The notes: generated by a model from the letters alone, not told the origin. A stretch of DNA of 64,000 nt from Cephalotus follicularis (GCA_001972305.1 BDDD01001760.1:139968-203967), one strand, 5' to 3'. Shown: positions 47,956-60,250, counted from the stretch's first letter. Program-made: numbers and translations.

Positions 47956-48108
47956 TTGGCCTGCTAGCGAAGTATATTAATGCGTTGATTGAATGGATTT
48001 GCATGATGTGTGTTCTTGCTTATTCATGCTATTGGTTATTGGAAAAGAGATTGATATTGGAATTGAAAGAGATTGTATCTGATCATCCCATTGTTGTCCT
48101 CTATAGTG

Positions 48109-49440
48109 ATGAACAATAGGGGAAGGCGTGGCCGTCGAGGTGGAAGGAATGCTCCTGCTCCTACCCCTGCTCCTATTGTTATTGAACCGGAACCCGGTAA
48201 TGTTTTTCCAGAGTATGATCCTAATGCTCCACCAGCCGGGGCTAACCCTGAGGTTTGCAGACAGTTATGTGCCACTATGGCACAGATGCATACTCTGATG
48301 GGACGCCAACATGCTCAAGTGGAACGTAGACCAAGGAGGGAATACATGTTGGGCCATTTCCTAAAGTTGTAGCCTCTGTCATTTGTAGGACTCCCTAACC
48401 CTACTCTTGCTGAGTCTTGGCTAGCACAATTGGAAAAGATTTTTGAGGCGATGGGATGTGATGATGAACATAAATTGGTTTTGGCAGTGTATATGATGCA
48501 AGGAGAAGCTGAGCACTGGTGGGCTATGGTGAACACAGATTGGACAAGGAATGGTACAACCCGCTCTTAGGATGCCTTCAAGAGAGAATTCAATGCAAGG
48601 TACTACCCTCAGGTAGAAACAGACAGAAGAGAGATTGAATTTGCTAACTTGGTCCAGGGAAGTATGACATTTGCTGAGTATGAGGCGAGATTCATGCAAT
48701 TAGCCTGATCTGCCCCATACTTAGTGGAAGGCCAAAAGCGTAGAGCAAAGAAGTTCCTTAGGGGACTGAGACTGGATTTGAGGAGGCAATTGACTCCCTT
48801 GGGATTGACCTCCATATAGGATATTTCTTCCCGAGCTATGTAGCTTGAGGATATTGCAGCTGAGGCTAAACTGATGAGAGATATAGCCTGCACCAGGCCT
48901 ACTCCTTCTGTTTGGCAGAGTGGCAGTGATAGTGGCAGTGCTAAATTGTAGAAGACAGATAGTAGCCCCTCTCCTGGTTCTCATGGTAGCAGTCAGGGTA
49001 GCGGGAACCTGTCCAGTTATCGGAGGAGAGGTTGATCGAGGAACACACATCGAGGAGGCCGATCTTTAGCACTTAGTTAGGGTACACCCTCCAGATTTTC
49101 TGGGAGCGGTAATTAGAGTGCTACGGTCCCTTGTGTGCATTGTCAGAAGACCAATCATACTTCTGAGAATTGTAGATGGTTCTTGGGCCATTGCTTGGTT
49201 TGTGGTGGTTCTGACCACATTGCCAGAGATTGTCCTCAGAGTTCTCGTCCTAGAGGAGTGGATCAGACACAGCGGTCACCGCCCCCACAGGGACTGACTA
49301 CCAGTGCACCATCTTTTTCTCGTGGGACTTCACAGTCTAGAGGGAAACAACCTATGAAATATGCTCTGACAGTTCATGCTAGAGTTTTTGCTATGGAGCC
49401 GAGTGCTGCAGCAGGGTCTGATGTAGTTATTGGAGGTACC
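48109..49440 (+). pseudogene. D gag with zinc knuckles
   Basis: It starts MNNRGRRGRRGGRNAPAPTP, a basic, proline-rich N-terminus. The capsid region has EHWWAMVNTDWTRNG, REFNARYYPQVETDRREIEF and LVQGSMTFAEYEARFMQL. The paired cysteine clusters ENCRWFLGHCLVC and GGSDHIARDCPQ are at about 49,150-49,240. It would encode capsid and nucleocapsid. It is broken. Confidence 0.85.
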
Positions 49441-52400
49441 ATTCGACTCTTTCAGCTTCCAGCGCGGGTTCTTATTGACCTGGGTTCATACCATTCATTC
49501 ATTGCATTGTATTTTGTCTCCCATGTTGGTTTGAGACTCGAGTACCTTCCTTTCTTGATGGAGGTATCCACACCTCTCGGTGAGTCAGCAACTACCGATC
49601 GAGTGTGTAGAGATTGTGTTATTGAGATTGATGATCGTTGCTTATTAGCTGATCTTATTGTTTTACCGATGGATACCCTAGATGTGATTCTGGGCATGGA
49701 TTGGTTGTCTGCTAGTTTTGCTCAGGTGGATTTTCATTGGAAAGTAGTGGTTTTCAGTCCTCCGGGACGACCGCCTTTTTGATTCCTTGGAACCTTAGAG
49801 CCATCGTTTGTTCCGATGATCTCAGCTTTGCATGCGGACAGATTGTTGTGACAGGTATGCTAGGGGTTTCTGGCACACGTGCTCGATACAGATAGATGAC
49901 GGTTGAAACTGGAAGATATTCTAGTGGTTTGCGAATTTGGAGATGTTTTTCCTCAGTATTTGACTTCGTTACCGCCAGACAGAGAGATAAAATTTGTGAT
50001 TGATTTGATACCGGGAATTGCATCGATTTCTCGAGCACCATATCGAATGGCACTGATAGAATTGAAAAAGTTAACGATACAGTTACAGAATCTTCTGGAC
50101 AAAGGTTTTATAAGACCTAGTGCTTCACCCTGGGGAGCACCTATTCTTTTTGTCAAGAAGAAAGATGATCGCTCTGAATGTGTATCGACTATCGTCAACT
50201 CAATAAAGTTACAGCGAAAAATAAGTACCCTCTACCGCATATTGATGAGTTGTTTGATCAGCTTAGAGGAGCAACAGTGTTTTCTAAGCTCGACTTGAGA
50301 TCAGGCTACCACCAGTTGAAAGTCATACAAAAGGACATTCCGAAGACTGCTTTCAGATCGCGATATGACCATTATGAGTTTCTAGTTATGCATTTTGGTG
50401 TAACTAATGCTCCCACAGCTTTCATGGACCTGATGAACCGAGGGTTCAGACAGTACTTAGATCAGTTTATTGTGGTTTTCATCGATGACCTCTTGGTCTA
50501 TTCCAGGACCGATGAGGAGCATGGCGAGCACCTCTACATTGTATTGCAGACATTGAGAGATCATCAATTGTATGCCAAATTCGACAAGTAGGTTGCTTTT
50601 CTTGGGCACATTGTTTCTGGTGACGGTTTATCAGTGGATCCATCAAAGGTTGAGGTAGTGAAAGATTGGAAACAACCGGCGAATGCTTATGAAGTCCACA
50701 GCTTCTTGGGTTTAGCAGGGTATTATCGTCGATTTGTTAAGGGATTTTCCCGACTTGCTACACCATTGACTAGTTTGACACAGAAGAATGCTTATTTTGT
50801 ATAGGATAGTGATTGTGAAAGAAGTTTTCAAGAGTTAAAAAAAAGATTGGTTTCTGCTCCTGTTCTAGCCTTGCCAGATGGAACGAAGACTTTGTTGTAT
50901 ATACTGATGCCTCTGGGAAAGTTCTTGGTTGCGTCCTTATGAAATATGGAAAATTAATAGCATATGCATCGAGAAAGATCAAACCACATGAAGAAAACTA
51001 GCCAGTGCACGACTTGGAGTTGGCGGCCATCGTCTTTGCTCTTGGAAAATGGCGCCACTACCTTTATGGGACCAAGTTCACAATTTTCACTGATCATAAG
51101 AGTTTGAGATATCTCTTTTCACAGAAAGACTTGAATATGAGACAAAGAAGGTGGTTTGAGCTTCTTAATGATTATGACTATGATATTGAATATCATCCAG
51201 GAAAAGAAAATGTTGTTGCAGATGCATTGAGTCACAAGTTGTCTTGTATGACTCTTTCTCACATACAGGTGCAACCTGCATTGCTTGACCAGATTAGAGA
51301 TGCTCAAATTGTGGACATGGAATTGCAGAAGTGTCTACTGCTATTGATGGAGATTTAAAACCCAATTTCTCTCTATCTACTGATGGGTTATTGAGATACA
51401 GGAACAGGATTTGCATTCAAACCAATAGTGAGTTGAAAGAAAAGCTTCTTTCTCAAGCTCATAAATCTCGTCTCTCTATCCATCCAGGGAGTACGAAGAT
51501 GTATCATGACCTAAAACTTCACTATTGGTGGATTGGCATGAAGAGAGAGATCGCAGAGTTTGTATCGAGATGCCTCACTTGTCAGCAAGTTAAGGCAGAG
51601 CACCAGAGACCGGTAGGCTTGCTACAGCCTTTACTCATTCCAGAGTGGAAATGGGAGCATATTGCTATGGATTTCGTGTCCGGGTTACCTCTGACTCGTG
51701 ACAGACATGATGCTATATGGGTTATGGTCGATCGACTCACGAAGTCGGCCCACTTTTTATCGATCCGGATGACTTATTCTAGAGAAAAGTTATCTGGATT
51801 GTTCATAAAGGAGATTGTTAAAGCACATGGAGCCCCTGTTAGCATTGGTTTGGACTGAGACTCTCGCATCACTTCCAGTTTTTAGAGGAAGATACAGGCA
51901 ACTATGGGTACATAATTAAGTTTCAGCATTGCTTTTCATCCCCAAACAGATGGTTTGTCCGAAAGGAGCATTCAGGCTTTGGAGGACATGATCCGAGCAT
52001 GCGTTCTCGACTTTGGAGGTAATTGGGATGACTTCTTACATTTGATTGAGTTCTAGTATAATAATAGTTACCACGAGAGCATACAGATGGCTCCTTATGA
52101 GGCCCTATATGGTAGGAAGTGCCAATCAGCAGTTTATTGGGATCAGGTCGGTGAGAGGAGCATTCTGGGACTAGAGATAGTACAGATTACCTCAGAGAAA
52201 GTGAGAGTGATTAAAGACCGATTGATTATGGCACAGAGTAAACAGAAAAGCTATGCGGATGTTCATCGCAAAGGCTTGGAGTTTTGTGTTGGTGACCATG
52301 TTTTTCTAAAAGTGTCACCCATTAAAGGAGTCATGAGATTCGGGAAGAAGGGAAAGCTTTCTCCCCATTTTATTGGACCTTTTGAGGTATTGGATCGGAT

Positions 52401-52620
52401 TGGCCGACTTGCTTATAGGCTTGCTTTGCCTCCAGCCTTGTCGAGAGTACATGAGGTGTTCCATGTTTCTCAGTTGAGAAGATATGTTCGAGATCCCTCA
52501 CACATCATTGAGTACAGTCAGATTTAGCTGGAACATGACTTGTCTTTTATCGAGACTCTATACAGATTGTTGACAGACAGATCAGAGTATTGAGGAACAA
52601 GACCATTCCTTTGGTTAGTG
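49441..52620 (+). pseudogene. D pol: protease, RT, RNase H, integrase with chromodomain-like tail
   Basis: The protease region (LPARVLIDLGSYHSFIALYF) is at about 49,455-49,520. RT is at about 49,960-50,800, with [30 protein letters not shown] and the [15 protein letters not shown] active site. RNase H is at about 50,880-51,240, with [40 protein letters not shown] and [15 protein letters not shown]. Integrase is at about 51,440-52,520, with CLTCQQVKAEHQRPVGLLQP, WEHIAMDFVSGLPLTRDRHD and FIGPFEVLDRIGRLAYRLAL. The end, LSRVHEVFHVSQLRRYV followed by a degenerate region with a WERE-like piece, is typical of the Tekay/Del chromoviruses. It is broken in several places. Confidence 0.85.
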
Positions 52621-52740
52621 TTTTATGGTAGTATCACGGTTCAGTGAAACGCACCTGGGAGCGCGAGGATGATATGAGAGAGATATCCCTTCCTGCTTGT
52701 TTGATCGATTGACTTTTGAATATGGGGACCAGATTCTTGT

Positions 52741-52753
52741 AAGGAGGGGAGAA
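52741..52753 (+). other. D polypurine tract
   Basis: AAGGAGGGGAGAA directly precedes the 3' LTR start TGTAATGACTTG. Confidence 0.9.
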
Positions 52754-55152
52754 TGTAATGACTTGAATTCCCTTTTTGTACTGTTCATGCATACTTTACA
52801 CCGTATTGTACTGTATCGAATTGTATTGAACTGTATTGTAATATTTTGGGTTGAGGTATTTATATAACTATTGGTTATAGTATGGATCGTATGCATGTAT
52901 AATCAGGATTTTGGGTCGAGTTTCGGAGAACTGGCCAAATTGACTATATAAGTCAATCCTTTACTCTAATTCTCTCATTTCTCCATCTCTTCCTCTCTCT
53001 CTACCCTCCTCTTCCTCTCCCTAGCTGAGCAGCCTTGCTCCATCTCCTTGGCAGCTCTTGGACTGGCTTTTCTTCAACAAATAGCAGCTACAAGTGGTGG
53101 CTTCTCTCCTTGAACAAGACATCAGCTAGTTCTTGGGAGTTTCAACCGATTGTTTGTCTGGAAGCTCGTTTCGAAGCTCCATTTATAGGCAGGATTTCTT
53201 ACTTGAATTTCCTACTGCTAGAATGATTGATTGATTGACTGAATTGAGTGATTGAATGATTGTATTGAATGAAATTGTGAAATTAGGGTTTTAAATAAAT
53301 CCTTGACCTAACTGATATAGAGAGATTGAAACCGTAAATTGAAGGTTGTAATTAGTTTTACTAACCTTAAAAGATTGATTTTAACCCTTGGTTTTCAAAG
53401 AATGGGTTTTAAATAAATTTTGACTTGAGATTTGTTGGTTTTCTACACAAAAATCTACCCTGCCCAGTAAAGACATCGATCCACGGCCCATGGACATCGA
53501 TGTCTTTTGCTTTAGAATGCAGCATCTTTGATTCTACAGCAAAGACATCAACATATTTGATAGACATCGACGTGTTTGATAGACATCGATGTCTTTGCCT
53601 TGGAATTTCTCTTCCCCAGAGAAGACATCGATGCGCATTCCCAGGCTATTTTTATTGAATCGCATCGACGTCTTTGTCCAAGGACATCGACGTCTTCAAC
53701 CAGAGTTTTATACAAATAGGGATAGACATCGATGTCTTTCAAAGACGTCGATGTCCATACACTATTTTAAAGGAATGCCCTGATACGCATCGATGTCTTT
53801 GGCCAAGGACATCGACACCTGTCGGGCTGAATGGAACTTTTAGCTATTTTAAAGCTAGTTTTCAACTCCTTTTCACATTGCCGCTTAACCAGAGCCTCAC
53901 TTGAGGTATTCAAGCGTTTGAAACACAGTTTTATATGGTTTTCAAATATTGAATTGGTAAATTAATAGAGTGATAGCTTGAGCCATAGGCAAAGACCCAG
54001 TGACTTTCTTTGACTGGATAGATGTTCTTTCCTATCTCGTTATTTGACTATCACCGTCTATTGGCTATTGATTAATTGATTGATTGATTGAGCCATAAGT
54101 GTTGTGAGTCTAAGTTCGGAACGTTGGACACATTTTCCCATTCCTCCATTAGACATCACCATTTATTGGCATTGTACTGACAAATTGATTGTATTGTTTG
54201 GATCCTATAGAGTGACCTTATGATTCGTATCGGCATGTTAGGCTGTCGACTCTGTCCACCTATTTCGTCGATCGTTTCATTTATTGTATTGACCTACTGA
54301 CAAGCAGTATTGATTGTTGCTCCCTTTATGGTCGAGCTTACCGATTGTTGATCCCTGATGGTCGAGCTTACCGGTTGCTCCCTTTATGGTTGATCTTACC
54401 GTACCAACCCAGCCATAGGCTGGAAAATCTATGAGTCAGAGATGTGACCAGTCTATGATGAGTAGATAGATCTCCCACCCTTTTCGAAGGACTACCTTCC
54501 GTGGGATTGATCATTGTTACTGATTGACACTGTACTGACTGAGGTCGCATGCTCTATAGGATATGATTGATTGATTGTGTATTTTATACAGCACCACCGA
54601 GTGTCTGTTATTAATTGATTGTTATAGATCCTATCCCTATGCTCTGTTATGGGCCAGTGTCATGCAAATAGTCAGATCGCCAACTGTATTAATGCATTTA
54701 CCATATCATGCATTGGTATTGTACACAACACATTGATATTGTATATACTATCACGGATATTGCACATTGTACATGCATACATGTTGCATAGGGGTTCTGC
54801 TTAGCCTTGTGGCTAACCCCATCCTTCAGGGTGGGGCTATGTGTGCATTCTTGTGTGATACAGGTAGGACAGCAAGCAGCGGTGGACAGAAGAGTTGAAG
54901 ATTAGTTGACCGTTTTGGTATTTTAAAATGTTTTGTTTTGAAATGGCATGTATTGTACCGATAAAAGATTGTATCGCATGGATGGATTATAGTGATGGGT
55001 TGTAAGAGAATTGTATTGTATCTTCCGCACTTTGAAATATGTTGTAAAGTTTTTAGTTTTCCGCATTTTTTTATTACTAGTCCTGACCATTGTATTGTAT
55101 ATTGGATTGAGAGTAATGCCATGTGTCCGTCCTCCGGGCGCAGGGTGTTACA
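52754..55152 (+). repeat. D 3' LTR
   Basis: The 2.4-kb LTR is collinear with 45,554-47,934. It carries the palindrome cluster at 53,469-53,822, and a hairpin at 54,817-54,836 with loop TTCA and an intact stem. It ends GCAGGGTGTTACA, then TSD GGATT. Confidence 0.9.
53469..53822. repeat. ACATCGATGT palindrome cluster in D 3' LTR
   Basis: Matches the 5' LTR cluster, with extra AGACATCGACGTGTTTGAT units, so copy number changed between the two LTRs after insertion or during replication. Confidence 0.85.
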
Positions 55153-55157
55153 GGATT

Positions 55158-56690
55158 GGAATCCATTGCAATAATATTATGGCCCCAGCTAGGGCATGAC
55201 AAACCATAATATATCCAATGGGTAGACTATCTTGCCAATTTGCATCCAATACAAGATCCAATCATAAAATTCGGTCTTATATTCAATATGGCCTTAGCTA
55301 GGGCATGACAAACCATCAGAATATCAATAAGCCAAACACCCACAATTTTCATTGAAATACACTAGTTTTAACACCCGCACGTAGGCATGTTCAAGTGTTA
55401 AAACATAGCCACCCTTTGCGGTGCCCAACACCGACGTTGACATAGTATCCCAAAGTTATCAGCCTCAGCTAGGGCATGACAAACCAATAACCTGGGAATA
55501 CTACTCAATGAAAATTGTGGAAGGCCACGAGGAACCACTCCATGGGTTCCTACGTTCAGACTTATTATTAAATACAGGGAATTTGTGGTCTCACATTTTA
55601 ATTACTGAGCCATTAATTAATTCATTTGTTGTATTTGCCAATTCCAATTAATTACAACTTAGCATGCATGACGTGTATTTTATGCACCTTGGACATATTT
55701 CTAAAATGTGCCAATGGATTGGCAATGACATTATCAGTAGTGACTTAAGCCCAAAGTCACTACTAGGTCTTCCTAGGTGTTAAGATATAAAATTTATCTA
55801 TTACAACAATAACTATGCATACATGGCCTTCAAAAGTCTTGTACTCCATTTCTCCTTTCCTTCATCTCTCCTTGCAAGATCTTCATTTACAAAATTGTAC
55901 TTTACATTTTGAAAAGAAAATTACCTTTAAAATTACAAGGAGAAAATACATAGGAACGGAAAAAATAAATGAATGGTGCACGCAGGCACCTTATTACAGA
56001 CCATTAAAGATAATAAATAAATAAATCCATCCACATAAGAAAAACTATAAACTAGATCAATGTTCTTCTAGGCCATCCATTGTGCATAAGACTTAAAATT
56101 ATATCCAATGTAATTTAACACAAAATAACAAAAGCCATAAATAATAACCAATAACAAAAATTTAATTCAAGGATTGTTAATATTGGTTAAACTCCCGCTA
56201 AAACAAAACATTATGATTTTCTAAGTGCCATAATGAATAAAGTTCAATTTTATTAAAAAAAAAACAGTTTTTTTTAATTTTAGCTAAAGCGTCAACGCTT
56301 CCCAAAAGGCATCGACGCTTACCTCTAAAGCCCGAAGAAAATAAAATTCAAATAAGTGTCGACGCTTTAAACAAAAGCGTTGACTCTTAAGCCCCCTGGG
56401 CAGTTTTTGCAATTTGAAAATTGCAGAAACTTAGGTTTGAACATAGGTCCTTTTGCACATCAGCCAAAAATCGACAATATGCAGCCTTAGTCTACACTAT
56501 GTAAGTTTCCAAAACATGTTCAAAAAACCATTTTAACATAATCTCCAAGATTAAACAACAAAGAAATCCAATTTCATACAAAAATTAATTAAGGCACTTT
56601 GAGTATCAAGTTTAACCCAAAAACACATCCTTTAATTAAACCTTTAATCAGTACATCACTTATAGCAGGAATTCAACTAAGGATGATGTG
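55158..56690 (-). mobile_element. A2 leader, LTR-proximal part
   Basis: Non-coding, collinear with the A1 leader (10,016-11,780). It has repeated CAGCTAGGGCATGACAAACC pieces and TCGA palindromes at 56,286-56,390. No gene is visible; the ORFs at 55,815 and 56,599 are chance. Confidence 0.75.
56286..56390. repeat. GCGTCGACGC-type palindromes in A2 leader
   Basis: Four copies (AAGCGTCAACGCTT, GGCATCGACGCTT, GTGTCGACGCTTTAAAC, AAAGCGTTGACTCTTAA) lie in 105 bp of the transcribed leader. The same motif family occurs in the LTR at 57,443. Confidence 0.8.
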
Positions 56691-56706
56691 GGAGACTCTG
56701 ATACCA
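56691..56706 (-). other. A2 primer-binding site (tRNA-iMet type)
   Basis: On the minus strand TGGTATCAGAGTCTCC lies one base inside the 5' LTR edge at 56,708. It is complementary to initiator tRNA-Met. Confidence 0.9.
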
Positions 56707-57206
56707 CTGATGGAAACGGAAAAACCATTTCCTATGCCACAAATGGACTATGGTATAACGGGTGTAGAACAAAACTTTTAAAGCATAAATGGCAGCGGAA
56801 AAACACCCTAAGCATAAACAAACCAGTCCATTATGGCAAGAACACAAACCACAAGGATCACCACATCATCACAATAATTGAATAAGTGTCACCAAAGACA
56901 AGCAATGATGACACACAAGCATGTTAATAAGAGAAGGAAACCAAGAGATATACCAACGGTGATGGCTCCTTCAATCTCTACCGCTAAACGGTTGGGAAGA
57001 CACCAGACAAGTTGCTCCCAACGTCCCTGGTCCAGTAGCTACACACAACCAACAAGAAAACAAAACAATTTCTTGTCTCTCTTTCTCTCTCTCTCAAAGC
57101 TTATAAAAAGAAGATTGAGTTTGATCAATACAATAAAAAACAATCCACCCTAGATGGCACAGGTTGATGTATATCACTGAAAGGAATTGTTAAAACCAGA
57201 GAGAAG

Positions 57207-57208
<2 letters not shown>

Positions 57209-57247
<39 letters not shown>
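57209..57247. repeat. (CT)n microsatellite in A2 5' LTR
   Basis: About 19 uninterrupted CT units. The 3' LTR has only about nine at the same place (39,977-39,995), so it expanded after insertion. Confidence 0.9.
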
Positions 57248-57251
<4 letters not shown>

Positions 57252-57442
57252 AAAATCACTTCCCACTTTTTTAACTTTCTGCAGAAAAAAAAATATATCC
57301 ACCAGCCTCTTTCCCACTCTCCCACTCTCCCATACACATAGGATCATGGTCCTCACTCCCAAGGAGATGGGAGAAAACTGCTAGAGATGAGAAAGAAAAC
57401 GTGCCCAGGATGTGTGTCCGTGCACAGGTTGCATGTCTCACA

Positions 57443-57624
57443 CAAAGCGTCTACGCTTTAAACAAAAGCGTCGACGCTTATACATTACATGGCACTAAAC
57501 GTCGACGTTTTTTCTAAAAGTCATCGACGCCTATCCACTCGTTAAGCATTGATGCTTCCCAGAAGGCATCGATGCTTTGTCCAACGAAATGCGTCGACGC
57601 TTTCCTAGAAGGCGTCGACGCTTT
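57443..57624. repeat. GCGTCGACGC palindrome cluster in A2 5' LTR
   Basis: Eight copies, positionally matching 40,222-40,402. Several copies differ from their LTR partner in both arms, for example AAGCGTCGACGCTT versus AAGCATTGATGCTT. Confidence 0.9.
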
Positions 57625-60250
57625 GACTGGCAGGTGAAGTAAATTTGAGTCTAACTCTTTTAGTGATTTTCTGTACCCTTCGAATATTGATTAAGTAAGA
57701 CCAAACAAATATGTTTCCATAAAATGTAGGATCCACTTAATCGATATTTAACACTAAGACTTAATATGTCCAACGTATTAAAGAACTAATCATGATTGGG
57801 CAGGGGCCCTATAAAATCTTGGTTAAAATCAGAAATGTTCATAAATTATAAAAATACCCCTAGGGTTCGGTTTAGCCATTCTAAATGGTCCTAAACCAAT
57901 TTAAATGCTCTTGGAATAATATCTAATATTATCCAGATGGAAAAAATTAATCTAATTAATTTCCCATAATTTATTACACACCTCTTTAACCCTAGCTTTT
58001 CTAAGTTGTCAGTTCACGTGTACTTTAATCCCTTGTCATACTTGACCCCGAATGAGGTCTAGGGTAAGGATATGTGTCAACCCTAGATAATACCTCAATA
58101 GATAAAATATCTGATTATTACTAGGACCTTTGGTAGACTCTCTGAAAATCTAATTTCCAATCCACCTCAACCTTGGCCAAGGATTTCATAAGTCCAAAGT
58201 ACAATCAGACCATGATAGGGTCGATCACCTTCACTCAGGTGTGACAATCCCTTATTGCGCACTCACTTATATTCGTATAGATTCGATCATACCCAAAGAC
58301 CACCCGATTGCCAGCCCTGCGCAAGGACTGGGTAAGGTGGATATCAAAGCATAACCATCTTCATACAACATAGAGTAGTCACTCAGGTCTAAGGATCAGA
58401 CAAGTTTGAGAACTCGTTAAGTGACTAACACTTATACACAACCGCAACAAGTAGGAGTCACTACTGACACGAGGATAGCGACTATCCAAATAGTATCTCC
58501 TATGCGGGTTCTGTTCAGTGTACACGCTCCCAGCGCGTACCCCGTATTTGCCCTAGTGTCCAACACAGATGGTAGTGAGAGAATCCATCCTCCAATTCCA
58601 TAAGCAGGCAACATACGTGCAAGTCTATCTGATTCACTAATGCCCACAAAGTGAACCTATGACTTGGAACTAATTCTACATAAGGAATAAGGTAACCAAT
58701 CTCACAGCCTCAATGCTAGGCATCCAACACAAGTGATATTGCCATAATAAATTAAGCACATGTCATATATATAAAGAGAATAAGATTGTTTATTTACCAG
58801 AAAAGATATAATACGACAGCTCATCCAATGGCTTGTCGGGTCACTACATCTAACAGCTATGCCACCTCCAAGAGTATCCATACCAAGAGAGCAGTAAGAG
58901 AGCGTGTAGGGAGAGAGCTCAAAATTTTAGCCCAAGAAGAATAGAACTAAGTAAGAGGTGCTAGTCTCTAATGCCTTATTCTCTTTTCTCCATATGGTGA
59001 AAAGAACTCTTAATCATTCACCCTTTGAACACTGGTATATATATTAAGTCGTAAAGTGAGTTACTCGCTTTGACTAGATCAAGTCAAAGGTTGATAACTT
59101 AAATGAATGTCACATGTAATTAATCAAATTAATCACATAACCTTATCTCATAAGCTTATTCAGTTATACTAATTGCATTAGTATAATTAATTAATTGATT
59201 GATTGATTGATTATCTCTCTCCAATTCTCTTGCATTCTCACACTTGTATTGTGTGTGACTCTATGGGTTCATTATTACGCTAGACACAGGATTAATCATA
59301 ACACTTATGATTGTCCAATTAGTCATTCCTAATCGCATTAGAAACTTATAATCGAAATAAAAGAATTAAATTCTAATTTTAATACTTTGTTACACGTGAC
59401 TAATAATCAATTAATCTCGGTTATCCTAATGATCAACATTGATTTCTAGCAATACATATTGACCCCCAGGTAACATGAATATAATATTGAATCTTGAACT
59501 ATAGTTACGTGTATGTATATTCTCTCTACCAGCAATACTCAAATTAAACCTAAGATAACGAACATGTCAAGCCCTAATAGTTCATTCATTAAAATGATAT
59601 CGTAGGTAATTAGCTATCACGATCAAATTAGAAACCCTTTCTAGTTTTATGATCTCTGATATTGGAATCAACATTCAGTTACCTTTTCATCATGACCAGG
59701 AAATCTTATAGCTAATAACCCTAAGCATAAACTCCCTTTACTGGGAGCGGTAGATTTCATCTTGCTCACTCACATATCTCCATGCATAATCCACCATACC
59801 CAACTAATATCTGTATACTCCTCATGGTTAGAAGATCCACTTAAGTATCATCAAAGTATGATATCTTATACACATGACATCTAGTGGTGGCTCAGGTATT
59901 AGGACGACTCACACTATTGCAATACAAGAAGCATGTCTGACATATAAGTAAAACTCCATACAGGTCTTCTTACAGTGAGCCACTTTAGTGAACTCATAAA
60001 ATAATGTGCACCCACGTGTATGCCATATAGTCACTACATGATGACTTGTAAGAACAGTCAACCTCTTCAACGATCTGGGATACAACGTGCTAGTCTATCC
60101 AAATAACATGTGTCCAAGTATATTATCCCACGACTAGGAAGGTTCTAGAATAAAGTTTACCGATGTGCTAAATCTCACAGCATAATCTCATCATGGTCTT
60201 AGTCATCAAAATTTATTCCATGGGCATTCATTAATTATATATATATATAC

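Larger units (their letters stand above)
45554..55152 (+). mobile_element. D: Ty3/gypsy Tekay-like element nested in A2, both LTRs present
   Basis: The 9.6-kb element has two LTRs (2,381 and 2,399 bp), TG...CA ends and a perfect TSD GGATT (45,549-45,553 and 55,153-55,157). It also has a primer-binding site, gag, protease, RT, RNase H, integrase with a chromodomain-like tail, and a polypurine tract. Its overall structure is complete, but the coding part is broken, with roughly a dozen breaks. By eye the LTRs differ at about 5-8% of sites, consistent with an insertion of the order of 2-3 million years. It must be younger than A2. Confidence 0.9.
39472..58855 (-). mobile_element. A2: Ty1/copia retrotransposon, with nested element D
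   Basis: The ends are TGATGGAAACGG and CATCTAACA, with a perfect TSD GCTAT (39,467-39,471 and 58,856-58,860). Without D it is about 9.8 kb. On the minus strand the order is 5' LTR (56,708-58,855), primer-binding site, a leader of about 1.7 kb, gag, zinc knuckle/protease, integrase, reverse transcriptase/RNase H, polypurine tract and 3' LTR (39,472-41,332). LTR pairs are nearly identical over the first 190 bp and about 8% different in the palindrome region, giving an age of perhaps 1-3 million years. It is broken by several breaks, and the RT-RNase H part is the best preserved. Confidence 0.9.
56708..58855 (-). repeat. A2 5' LTR
   Basis: The 2.15-kb LTR runs from TGATGGAAACGG to CATCTAACA and matches 39,472-41,332. 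It contains a long (CT)n at 57,209-57,247, which gives low-complexity ORFs, and the palindrome cluster 57,443-57,624. Confidence 0.9.
39226..60250 (-). mobile_element. Y2: copia-type LTR split by element A2
   Basis: The pieces are 39,226-39,471 (TGTAGGTTTCATTAAAAAGTGG onward) and 58,856 to about 60,250. Together they are collinear with Y1 (26,677-28,346). The right end stops in a TA-rich stretch, where the pararetrovirus sequence begins, about 70 bp short of the expected LTR end. A2 sits between the two pieces with TSD GCTAT. No coding domains are visible. Confidence 0.75.

Noticed and set aside
57187-57384. Ser/Leu-repeat ORFs
   Set aside because: They come from the (CT)n microsatellite.
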